From: Acidobacteriaceae bacterium
GTDB taxonomy: Bacteria > Acidobacteriota > Terriglobia > Terriglobales > Acidobacteriaceae
DNA length: 5,282 bases
Assembly: GCA_025462785.1 (NCBI GenBank)
Contig: JAOAPG010000316.1
Coordinates: 1-5,282, forward strand
Reading direction: 5' to 3'
In this document: piece by piece, positions 1 to 5,282 of the stretch
Position numbering within the stretch: the first letter of the stretch is position 1
How the letters are laid out: the number at the start of each line of letters is the position of its first letter
Program-made: the position numbers and the translations under genes
Notes under the pieces: model-generated
Databases searched by the model: none
Told to the model about the DNA's origin: nothing
What the model saw: the letters and a program-made list of their open reading frames with translations, nothing else

Positions 1-1196
1 CCATGATCGGCCGCATTCTTCCTTTTACTGCGATCCTCATCCCTCTTTGGCTGGTGAAGACCATGGTCAGTTGGAAGGAAACCTTCGAAGTATTTCCCGC
101 CATCCTGGTTGTCGGCAGCTCGTTCGCTCTTACTCAGTTTTTCTGGTCGAATTACATAGATAGCAATTTGGTCGACATTATGGCGGGCGTGGTCTCGATT
201 ATCGCCGCCTTGATTTTCCTTCGACTCTGGAAACCGAAAAACATTTGGCGCTTCGACTATGACGAGAAGGCCGAAACTGTTCCCCTACCTGCGGGGGCGA
301 TCGCTGACGACGTTGGCGGCGAATGGTTTGCGGAACAGTTTGATGGAATTGTAAAAGTACGAACCTACTCCGCAGTACAGGTCTTGAGGGCATGGATGCC
401 TTTCGCCATCCTCTCGGTCTCTGTGCTCCTCTGGGGATTGCCATCGATAAAGTCAGCCATGAATCGGGCTACTACGCCGTCCTTTCGAGTGGTGCTTGCG
501 AACGGCAAAGTCCGCCCCGGTCCGCCGGGATGGGATGTGCCTTACCTGCACAATGCCATCTCTCGCGCCGTGCCCGTGGTTGCAAAGCCAACTCCCGAGG
601 CAGCGCGATACGATTTCAACTGGCTCTCAGCCACCGGGACCGGCTGTTTTTTTTCGGCAATCGTGTCCGGATTATTGCTGGGCTTGGGTCCTCTGCAACT
701 CATGAAGACTTTTTGGAGGACGCTGGTGCGAATGCGGCTCGCCATGATCGCGATCTCGTTCATGTTAGGGCTTGGCTATGTGACGCGCTACTCTGGCCTC
801 GACGCGGTATTAGGTCTGGCGTTCACCCGCACCGGATGGCTGTATCCATTCTTCGGCACATTCCTGGGATGGTTAGGCGTTGCGCTTACCGGCAGTGACA
901 CCTCAGCCAATGCGCTTTTCGGAAGTCTGCAAAGAATTACTTCTCAACAACTCGGCATCGATCCGATCCTCATGTGCGCCGCCAACAGCGCCGGAGGCGT
1001 GATGGGGAAGATGGTGGACGCCCAGTCCATCACGATAGCAACCTCCGCCACCGAACAGGTAGGCAATGAAGGAATCATTTTCCGGTTCGTGGCATGGCAC
1101 TCGGTTGCACTGTGTTCGATCGTAGGAGTAATCGTGCTGCTCTACGCCTACGTTTTCCGGGCGGCCGTACCGCACGGACTACAGTTCGTGAAATAG
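1..1196 (+). CDS. lctP: L-lactate permease (LctP/LldP family), 5'-truncated by window edge
   Basis: Inner-membrane permease of the LctP/LldP family, which takes up L-lactate (often also D-lactate or glycolate) with protons. The visible 397 residues are the C-terminal part; family members are usually about 550-600 residues, so the ATG at base 3 is probably an internal Met and the true start lies left of the window. Several hydrophobic segments are visible, roughly residues 4-20, 58-74, 130-147, 213-232, 246-260, 280-297 and 366-387. The family's conserved C-terminal block is clear: TGSDTSANALF at 296-306, AANSAGGVMGKM at 326-337 and QSITIA at 341-346, closely matching the equivalent GSDTS-NALF, AAN--GGV-GKM and QSIAIA stretches I recall from E. 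coli LldP. A hydrophilic segment at about 78-125 is probably a loop. The frame stays open to TAG at 1194-1196. No lactate dehydrogenase or lld regulator is visible here; such partners, if present, would lie upstream. The family is secure; the exact substrate is inferred. Confidence 0.93.
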   Translation, partial: MIGRILPFTAILIPLWLVKTMVSWKETFEVFPAILVVGSSFALTQFFWSNYIDSNLVDIMAGVVSIIAALIFLRLWKPKNIWRFDYDEKAETVPLPAGAIADDVGGEWFAEQFDGIVKVRTYSAVQVLRAWMPFAILSVSVLLWGLPSIKSAMNRATTPSFRVVLANGKVRPGPPGWDVPYLHNAISRAVPVVAKPTPEAARYDFNWLSATGTGCFFSAIVSGLLLGLGPLQLMKTFWRTLVRMRLAMIAISFMLGLGYVTRYSGLDAVLGLAFTRTGWLYPFFGTFLGWLGVALTGSDTSANALFGSLQRITSQQLGIDPILMCAANSAGGVMGKMVDAQSITIATSATEQVGNEGIIFRFVAWHSVALCSIVGVIVLLYAYVFRAAVPHGLQFVK

Positions 1197-1239
1197 CTCG
1201 GCACTGGAGTGCTAGATCCGGAATGAGTATCACAAACCT

Positions 1240-1660
1240 ATGAGCGACTTGCTTATTAAGAAGAAGTCTGAAGACGAAACGCTTGATTCTTTTGTCAGTA
1301 ACCTGGAAACGATCATTGGCGGTACGGCGGGAGGAAAGGGAGAGCAGCAATTTCGCCGAGGGTCGTTATTTTCGCTGTTTTTCTGTTGGTCTTGAAGTGA
1401 CGGTCTCTGTTTCCGATTTTTCTGAATTAAGGAACTGGGATTTTTGGCTTTATTTTGAACCAGAGGTAGACTGCCGAATCGATCCGCAATTCCTAGCTGG
1501 GGTGTCGGACTGTGTTGCTCGAACGCTTGTCACAAATGGCTATGAAGTGCTTCGTTCTCTCAACCTCGGACGCCGGGGGACCGGCGGAATCCTCTACAGA
1601 CGAGATGCGGGTGCCGGTGCAATGCCTTGGGAGCAGATTGTCACCGAAGAGTGGACGTAG
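1240..1660 (+). pseudogene. Small hypothetical gene with an apparent one-base frameshift (about 139 residues if repaired)
   Basis: I do not recognise the family. Two overlapping frames together look like one gene. From ATG 1240, frame 1 encodes a plausible charged N-terminus (MSDLLIKKKSEDETLDSF, then SNLETIIGGTAGGKGEQQ) but then degenerates and stops at a TGA near 1394. From about 1343, frame 2 reads convincingly (FAEGRYFRCFSVGLEVTVSV, later DFWLYFEPEVDCRIDPQFL) to TAG at 1658-1660. Before about 1340, frame 2 is rich in Arg from CGG/AGG codons and looks out of frame; its only long start is a TTG at 1283 without a good ribosome site. Dropping one base near 1338-1345 (run caattt) joins the two parts into exactly 139 codons plus stop. 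It follows the permease by 43 bases on the same strand. There is no signal peptide or membrane segment. It could be a real decayed gene or a sequencing/assembly error. If the break is dismissed, the alternative is a 125-residue TTG-start protein. Confidence 0.6.
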
Positions 1661-1732
1661 TCCGCTGTGAACTCTGTGGTTAAGGTTAGCTGCTCTCGGA
1701 AGTCCTTCGGGCTGCGATTTTTGGCATCCCCA

Positions 1733-2743
1733 TCAAAACCAATCCGGAAAAATCATCTCAATGAGTCCCGGAGTCCAGTACGAATAAAATTGCTCATCGC
1801 AGATTTTGTACTTCCCGTACTTCTTCGTGGCATAGCCGCCCCAATCCGGACGTGTGCCGTCGAGGTCAGTAAATCCATACTCGCGCGCCAGTGCCCACGA
1901 ACTGAAAACACGCCCGCTCTTCTCTTTCTCTTTCACCTTCGGATCTGCCGCCAGCGCTACCACTGCGCGGCCTATGTACCTCGGCGATTCTGACATCAGG
2001 AAATCCGCGCCGGCATCGTTCTGATTTCCTGAATTCGGACCTCTCTTCCCGCCGTCCTTCCAATTCGCTTCGCTGACTCCGAAATGGTCCAGCACAGCTT
2101 CCGAGCGCAAAAAACCCGGAGTCAATGCCACCGAAACAACATCTCGTTTGCGCAGCTCGCGGGACATGGCAAAGGCCAGTCGTATGACGGAAATCTTCAC
2201 CAAGTCATAAAAAAGATTGCCACGATAGTAAAAAGCGTCTCCGTCGGTAATTTCGAAAATAATACCGCCGCCTCGACCTAGCATGAGCGGAACGGCATAG
2301 TGCGAAGTGATGATGTGCGAATGGATTGCCTGCTTCAGCATCAGCAGGCCATTGTCGAGGTTAACCTTCCAGAATGTCTTGCCGAACTCGGTAAGCGCGT
2401 CGCCGCCCCATATGTCATTGACAAGGATGTCTAGTCCCTTGTGCCGCCGTTTGATTCCGGCGACTAGCTTCTTCACCTCAGCAGGTTCCGTGTGGTCCAC
2501 TCTTACGGCGATGCCGCATCCGCCAACGGCCGTGACCAATTCAGCAGTCTCTTCAATAGTTTCAGGGCGGCCGGGAGTGGGCCGCCGTTTCTTCGTAAGT
2601 TCCCGTGAACTACGGCCGGTGCAATAAACAGTCGCACCTGCCTCGCCCAGTGCGATGGCGATTCCCCGCCCGGCTCCGCGCGTCGCTCCGGCAACCAGCG
2701 CGATCTTGCCGTCCAACCTCTTGTTCGGTACTTTCTTCGGCAC
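1733..2743 (-). CDS. Short-chain dehydrogenase/reductase (SDR), DHRS1-like, GTG start
   Basis: Cytosolic NAD(P)-dependent oxidoreductase with a Rossmann fold; the substrate is not deducible. The N-terminal cofactor motif is AGATRGAGRG at residues 18-27 (TGxxxGxG type, with Ala for the first Thr). A basic residue after beta-2 (GRSS at 43-46) favours NADP(H), by inference. The usual NNAG stretch is NDIWGG at 109-114. The catalytic YxxxK is Y179-DLV-K183. The catalytic Ser, normally 13 residues before the Tyr, is Thr166 here (EITDGD). PG follows at 209-210. At 336 residues it is longer than a classical 250-residue SDR, with an extra segment at about 45-65 and a C-terminal extension at about 270-336 rich in Tyr/Trp. 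The overall pattern resembles the DHRS1-like SDR group. The start is GTG at 2743, preceded by AGGAAAG on the minus strand at good spacing. It is a single-gene unit, convergent with the broken gene to its left and divergent from the small zinc-ribbon gene. Confidence 0.9.
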   Translation of the reverse strand: MPKKVPNKRLDGKIALVAGATRGAGRGIAIALGEAGATVYCTGRSSRELTKKRRPTPGRPETIEETAELVTAVGGCGIAVRVDHTEPAEVKKLVAGIKRRHKGLDILVNDIWGGDALTEFGKTFWKVNLDNGLLMLKQAIHSHIITSHYAVPLMLGRGGGIIFEITDGDAFYYRGNLFYDLVKISVIRLAFAMSRELRKRDVVSVALTPGFLRSEAVLDHFGVSEANWKDGGKRGPNSGNQNDAGADFLMSESPRYIGRAVVALAADPKVKEKEKSGRVFSSWALAREYGFTDLDGTRPDWGGYATKKYGKYKICDEQFYSYWTPGLIEMIFPDWF

Positions 2744-2818
2744 GGAAACTTTCCTATCCGCAGATGCCCATCACGCACATCACTTGAAGACTCAGCCCTT
2801 TTCCTAACGCAGCCTGCT

Positions 2819-2845
2819 CAAGTCGATGCTCGTTACCCCGACTTG
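2819..2845. repeat. 7-bp inverted repeat in the divergent intergenic region (possible operator)
   Basis: CAAGTCG at 2819-2825 and CGACTTG at 2839-2845 form a perfect inverted repeat with a 13-base spacer, so the half-site centres are 20 bp apart, about two helical turns. It ends just before the TATACT element at 2850-2855, where a bound protein could affect either divergent promoter. A repeat of this size in 146 bp is only mildly unlikely by chance. Confidence 0.3.
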
Positions 2846-2849
2846 CCGC

Positions 2850-2855
2850 TATACT
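2850..2855 (+). promoter_or_regulatory. Putative -10 element of the zinc-ribbon gene
   Basis: TATACT matches 5 of 6 positions of the sigma70 -10 consensus and lies about 35 bases before the ATG at 2890. The -35 region at the usual distance (TGCTCG at 2827-2832) is poor, so this would be a weak or activator-dependent promoter if real. It overlaps the putative minus-strand -10 element. Confidence 0.35.
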
Positions 2856-2879
2856 AACCCTTGCCGAGCCATCGCTCAA
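2851..2879 (-). promoter_or_regulatory. Putative sigma70-type promoter for the SDR gene
   Basis: On the minus strand TTGAGC (bases 2879-2874) is followed after exactly 17 bases by TAGTAT (2856-2851). Each box matches 4 of 6 consensus positions and the spacing is ideal. Transcription would begin near 2844, leaving an untranslated leader of about 100 bases before the GTG at 2743. This is an inference from pattern only, and such matches occur by chance. Confidence 0.3.
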
Positions 2880-2889
2880 CGGAGAACGC

Positions 2890-3126
2890 ATGTCGAATCT
2901 GAAGGAATTCCAGTGCGAAATTTGCGGGATCGTAAATCAGAATCCGACCCATTGGTTTGTGATCGAGTGCGGAGATCAGAAGCTCGCGGTTCTCAAGTGG
3001 CATCTAACTGCCGCCAATAGCCCCACCGCCCGGCATTTCTGTGGCGAAGCCCACGCTCAGGTATATATCAGTCGCTGGTTCGAATCCGTGTGCGTCCCGC
3101 CCAAAGCTGCTTTTAAGAGTTCGTAG
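2890..3126 (+). CDS. Small zinc-ribbon-like hypothetical protein (78 residues)
   Basis: Small soluble protein of unknown function. Potential metal ligands are arranged as C9-EI-C12 near the N-terminus and H49-F-C51-GEA-H55 towards the C-terminus, a layout consistent with one structural zinc site (CxxC plus CxxxH, or HxC); further cysteines lie at 27 and 68. There is no signal peptide, membrane segment or recognisable catalytic motif. The start is well supported: GGAG at 2881-2884 sits five bases before the ATG. The two overlapping alternative frames (2826-3020 and 3041-3331) lack such a site and the ligand pattern, so I treat them as shadows. It is transcribed alone, divergent from the SDR gene and convergent with the S4-domain gene. 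The zinc site is inferred from residue spacing; a role in nucleic-acid or protein binding is possible but not shown. Confidence 0.75.
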   Translation: MSNLKEFQCEICGIVNQNPTHWFVIECGDQKLAVLKWHLTAANSPTARHFCGEAHAQVYISRWFESVCVPPKAAFKSS

Positions 3127-3143
3127 GCGATTCGACATTCAGT

Positions 3144-3180
3144 GTAGAGCGATGGTCATTAGTCCGCAGTCAGGCTCTAC
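3144..3180. terminator. Possible hairpin between convergent genes
   Basis: GTAGAGC (3144-3150) and GCTCTAC (3174-3180) are perfect 7-bp inverted arms separated by 23 bases. They lie in the 43-bp gap between two convergent genes, and the right arm covers the last codons of the S4-domain gene. There is no T-tract and the loop is long, so any terminator role is weak and inferred from location only. Confidence 0.2.
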
Positions 3181-3550
3181 CCCGGAATTGGATGATCCTC
3201 CGGCGATCACGTTTCGATGGCCTCCCCGCCGGCCACTCTTCAAATTGCTTCATTGCCTTGCGTTCCGCTGCCACCTTCATGCGCAGCTCCCGGCTCGGTT
3301 CCGTTTCCCGGTAAAGCGTTTGTGCAACTGAAGCCGGGCCGCGCACTTCACTCAGAAGCAGAACCTCCACGTGGAAGTCGCCCCCGTCATTGGTCACTCG
3401 CAACATGTCTCCAATCCGGACCTCACGTGCAGGTTTGACAGTCTGTCCATTGGATTGAATTCTGCCGAGCTCGCAGGCTCGCGCGGCTAATGCCCGCGTC
3501 TTGAAAAATCTCGCAGCCCAAAGCCATTTGTCTATTCGTACCGAGGTCAT
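3170..3550 (-). CDS. hslR: S4-domain RNA-binding protein, Hsp15 (HslR) family
   Basis: Hsp15-type protein. In E. coli, Hsp15 binds free 50S subunits still carrying nascent-chain tRNA and helps recycle stalled ribosomes after heat shock; the same role is assumed here. The S4 domain spans about residues 4-60, beginning VRIDKWLWAARFFKTRALA, nearly the same as the E. coli Hsp15 N-terminus, with NGQTVKPAREVRIGD (residues 34-48) forming its second half. The middle contains VRGPASVAQTLYRE (69-82), and the basic tail RPSKRDRRRIIQF (110-122) matches the family's RPDKKERRDLLRF. The length of 126 residues fits the usual 130 or so, so the gene is complete. ATG at 3550 is preceded by GCGGGA on the minus strand at about seven bases. 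It stands alone, divergent from the MarR-GNAT gene across 146 bp and convergent with the zinc-ribbon gene. Confidence 0.92.
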   Translation of the reverse strand: MTSVRIDKWLWAARFFKTRALAARACELGRIQSNGQTVKPAREVRIGDMLRVTNDGGDFHVEVLLLSEVRGPASVAQTLYRETEPSRELRMKVAAERKAMKQFEEWPAGRPSKRDRRRIIQFRGRA

Positions 3551-3641
3551 AATTGATTCCCGCTTGATGGGTCGATATGTGTTTCCCTAGATCAATCCAC
3601 GTTCCCACATTCTAAGATCTTCCGGATCTGCATCCCCCAGC

Positions 3642-3662
3642 ATAGTTGACAAAGTCAACTAT
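3642..3662. promoter_or_regulatory. Perfect palindrome, likely MarR-type operator overlapping the -35 box
   Basis: ATAGTTGAC (3642-3650), AAA, GTCAACTAT (3654-3662): perfect 9-bp arms around a 3-bp centre. This is the size and AT-rich symmetry of sites bound by MarR-family dimers, and it lies 34 bases before the start of a gene encoding a MarR domain. A perfect TTGACA (3646-3651) is embedded in it, so binding would block RNA polymerase. The matching -10 is unclear: TAATCA (3669-3674) has 17-base spacing but few matches, while CATAAT (3673-3678) matches well but lies 21 bases away. Because S4-gene transcription also starts in this gap, that gene could be affected too. Binding is inferred, not shown. 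Confidence 0.7.
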
Positions 3663-3696
3663 TTAAACTAATCATAATTCCCAAGAGAAACTTTAA

Positions 3697-4653
3697 ATGT
3701 CTTCTTTGATTTTGACCGATGACATAGCAACTTTTCGCCGCTTCAACCGAATGTACACACGGTTGATTGGAACCTTGAACGAAGGACTCCTCAACAGCGA
3801 TTTCAGCTTACCCGAGGCTCGCGTGCTTTACGAGCTCGCGACCCGCACCTCGCCCAAAGCAAAGGAAATCGCCGAAGAGCTCGATATGGACCCCGGATAT
3901 TTAAGTCGTTTGCTGGGGAAGTTCGAGCGCGACGGTCTGTTGCGAAGGAAGACCTCTGACCAGGACGGACGTTACGCCGAACTCTCACTCACACCCCGGG
4001 GCAAATCGTCATTTAAAAAACTCAATGTCCTCTCCGAAGGGCAAGCTCGAACTCTTTTGGAGGGCCTGCCCCACTCGGCTCGTCTGCAACTTATCGACTC
4101 CATGCAAACCATCGAAGGAATTCTCATGAAAGCTAGCCGAAACGCTCAACCATACGCAATTCGTGCTCATCGAGTTGGCGATATGGGCTGGATCGCCCAC
4201 CGAGAAGGTCTCGGATATGCCCAGCAATACGGATGGAACGAAATGTTCGAAGCGCTGGTGGCGCGAATTGTCAGCGAGTTCCTCACCAACTTCGATTCCA
4301 GCCGGGAACGCTGCTGGATTGCCGAAGTAGATGGTCAGCACGCCGGGCACATCTTCCTCGTTAAGCATCCAACTGAGCAACATACAGCAAAGCTCCGGCT
4401 TCCATTTGTCGAGCCGAGCGCAAGAGGGATGGGCCTTGGAGATGCACTGGTAAAAGAGTGTATCCAATTCGCGCGAACAGTAGGTTACCGGAAAGTCGTT
4501 CTTTGGACGCAGAGTATTCTTACTACTGCGCATCGCATATACGAAAAAGCAGGGTTCCGGTTGGTTAAAGAAGAACCGCATCACAGCTTCGGCAAAGATC
4601 TCGTGGGCCAGGAATGGGAGTTGGATCTTCTCAACGATTGCGTTGCCCATTAA
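3697..4653 (+). CDS. MarR-family regulator fused to GNAT N-acetyltransferase
   Basis: Two-domain cytosolic protein of 318 residues, a known fusion architecture. The N-terminal MarR domain (about 1-145) has the winged helix-turn-helix: AKEIAEELDMDPGYLSRLL at 55-73 contains the recognition region, and the wing follows with the typical D90-G-R92 and LSLTPRG (96-102). The GNAT domain (about 152-312) has strand LRLPFVEP at 233-240, the acetyl-CoA pyrophosphate-binding signature R243-G-M-G-L-G248 (RxxGxG), and the late motif YEKAGF at 282-287. The protein probably binds DNA as a dimer and acetylates a small molecule or protein; neither substrate nor ligand can be deduced. The start is ATG 3697 with a modest AAGAGA site eight bases upstream, and the MarR domain begins immediately, so nothing is missing. 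The palindrome just upstream suggests autoregulation. The gene is monocistronic, convergent with the glycosyltransferase gene. Confidence 0.93.
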   Translation: MSSLILTDDIATFRRFNRMYTRLIGTLNEGLLNSDFSLPEARVLYELATRTSPKAKEIAEELDMDPGYLSRLLGKFERDGLLRRKTSDQDGRYAELSLTPRGKSSFKKLNVLSEGQARTLLEGLPHSARLQLIDSMQTIEGILMKASRNAQPYAIRAHRVGDMGWIAHREGLGYAQQYGWNEMFEALVARIVSEFLTNFDSSRERCWIAEVDGQHAGHIFLVKHPTEQHTAKLRLPFVEPSARGMGLGDALVKECIQFARTVGYRKVVLWTQSILTTAHRIYEKAGFRLVKEEPHHSFGKDLVGQEWELDLLNDCVAH

Positions 4654-4723
4654 AATTGCGAAATGACTCTAAGCCAGGCGTGGACGTCCTGCTTTCTCAG
4701 CAGCGTTCTAACTGGGTGCCCAT

Positions 4724-4744
4724 CTTTGCGCGATTTTCGCAAAG
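4724..4744. terminator. Hairpin in convergent gap, candidate bidirectional terminator
   Basis: CTTTGCG (4724-4730), a 7-base loop CGATTTT, and CGCAAAG (4738-4744) form a perfect 7-bp stem. It is near the middle of the 138-bp gap (4654-4791) between the convergent MarR-GNAT and glycosyltransferase genes, about 70 bases past one stop and 47 past the other. No T-tract follows on either strand, so intrinsic termination would be weak. I see no other gene or RNA in this gap. Confidence 0.35.
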
Positions 4745-4791
4745 GGTCACGATAGCTTCCGCGAGCGTCTCAGCTTAAATGCAATCACCCT

Positions 4792-5282
4792 CTACAACTC
4801 CATTCCCACCGCACTCTTTGCCGCTCGATCTCGCGGCACGATTCGTCCACCCTTGCTGAATTTGTACATCTCGCCTCGCCAGTAAAAGTTACGGCTGGGG
4901 AAACTTGCCATCCAAATAAAAAATCCTAAGAAATCTCGTAACGGATAAAGCCAGCAGAAATAAAGCGCGCGCGGATCGCCAATGATTCCCCATCCGATCG
5001 CAATCGACTGCACGACTCGATTGACGAAGGCTGCCGCAAACAAACCGATCCCTAGACGAATATTGCCCAGAGCTGAAGCACCAACGAGCCCGAGAACCCC
5101 AAACGGCATCGCGTAGGTAAGCCCGCTCCCAATGTGTCCTATAGGACGCGAGTAGCGCGTGCTCTTCATCCACCGCAACTGGTCGCCGATAGTGCGTGCA
5201 ATCGAACGCGGAGTGAGCACATGCCCGACAATCTCATTCGAAAAAATAACCTTGTATCCCGATGCCCAAACTTTATTTCCTA
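4792..5282 (-). CDS. hpnI: GT2-family glycosyltransferase C-terminus, HpnI / ceramide glucosyltransferase-like (5'-truncated)
   Basis: Membrane glycosyltransferase resembling HpnI, which transfers N-acetylglucosamine to bacteriohopanetetrol, and the related ceramide glucosyltransferases (GT21-like). The frame stays open from the stop at 4792 through the right edge, giving 162 visible residues of a protein normally about 380-400 long; the GTG at 5220 is internal, because the codons before it (GNKVWASGYKVIFSNEIVGH) continue the family's pattern. QLRWMK at fragment residues 34-39 is the acceptor-site region equivalent to the (Q/R)xxRW motif, with Asp33 where that motif has Gln or Arg. Hydrophobic segments follow at about 53-70, 76-100 and 108-127, enclosing LYPLRDF (111-117), then a basic C-terminal tail. 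The catalytic DxD region would lie outside the window. No other hopanoid gene is visible here, so hopanoid rather than sphingolipid acceptor use is inferred. Confidence 0.85.
   Translation of the reverse strand, partial: GNKVWASGYKVIFSNEIVGHVLTPRSIARTIGDQLRWMKSTRYSRPIGHIGSGLTYAMPFGVLGLVGASALGNIRLGIGLFAAAFVNRVVQSIAIGWGIIGDPRALYFCWLYPLRDFLGFFIWMASFPSRNFYWRGEMYKFSKGGRIVPRDRAAKSAVGMEL

Noticed and set aside
392..898. 168-residue open frame on the plus strand
   Set aside because: It overlaps the permease gene in another frame; its Arg/Ser/Cys-rich composition is typical of an out-of-frame reading.
1201..1212. GCACT-GG-AGTGC hairpin just after the permease stop
   Set aside because: The two-base loop forces a shorter stem and no T-tract follows, so terminator function is not supported.
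1223..1243. Six-codon ATG reading whose TGA overlaps the ATG at 1240, like a leader peptide with translational coupling
   Set aside because: It is too short to distinguish from chance, and no attenuator-like structure or codon bias is visible.
1667..1993. 108-residue open frame on the plus strand after the broken gene
   Set aside because: Most of it is antisense to the C-terminal part of the dehydrogenase gene, with no motif or supporting ribosome site.
3615..3629. AGATC-TTCCG-GATCT inverted repeat in the region between the S4 and MarR-GNAT genes
   Set aside because: Five-bp arms are expected by chance at this length and there is no promoter element placed to make use of it.
4009..4650. 213-residue open frame on the minus strand
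   Set aside because: It lies entirely antisense to the MarR-GNAT coding sequence, whose motifs are unmistakable, and its own translation shows no family motif.
4682..4703. GGACGTCC palindrome and CTGCT/AGCAG small hairpin after the MarR-GNAT gene
   Set aside because: Both are short, overlapping and lack a T-tract; the 4724-4744 hairpin is the better candidate.
1..5282. Possible defence island, mobile element or novel multi-gene system
   Set aside because: All large genes belong to ordinary housekeeping or metabolic families, strands alternate, and no transposase, integrase, direct-repeat array or toxin-antitoxin pair is visible.

Overview
The window reads as ordinary chromosomal sequence from a soil-type bacterium, most likely an Acidobacteriota (Terriglobia/Koribacter-like). 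This is an inference from the mix of families, moderate GC and short single-gene units; there is no rRNA or other marker to prove it. I found no tRNA, rRNA, CRISPR array, insertion sequence or phage gene, and no recognisable novel multi-gene system.

Layout, left to right: the C-terminal two thirds of an LctP-family lactate permease (+, cut by the left edge); a small unrecognised gene that appears broken by a one-base frameshift (+, 1240-1660); a 336-residue short-chain dehydrogenase/reductase (-, 1733-2743) with a GTG start; a 146-bp divergent intergenic region with overlapping putative -10 elements; a 78-residue zinc-ribbon-like small protein (+, 2890-3126); an Hsp15-type S4 RNA-binding protein (-, 3170-3550); a second divergent region carrying a 21-bp palindrome; a MarR-GNAT fusion regulator/acetyltransferase (+, 3697-4653); a 138-bp convergent gap with a hairpin; and the C-terminal part of a GT2-family glycosyltransferase resembling HpnI/ceramide glucosyltransferase (-, 4792 to the right edge).

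Strand alternates at almost every gene, so there is no long operon and the genes look functionally independent: lactate transport, redox metabolism, ribosome rescue/stress, transcription control, and membrane glycolipid or hopanoid synthesis. The best-supported regulatory feature is the palindrome at 3642-3662. It contains a perfect TTGACA and sits just upstream of the MarR-GNAT gene, as expected for an autoregulated MarR-family promoter. The two points most worth follow-up are that operator and the frameshifted small gene; the non-canonical catalytic residues of the dehydrogenase come next.
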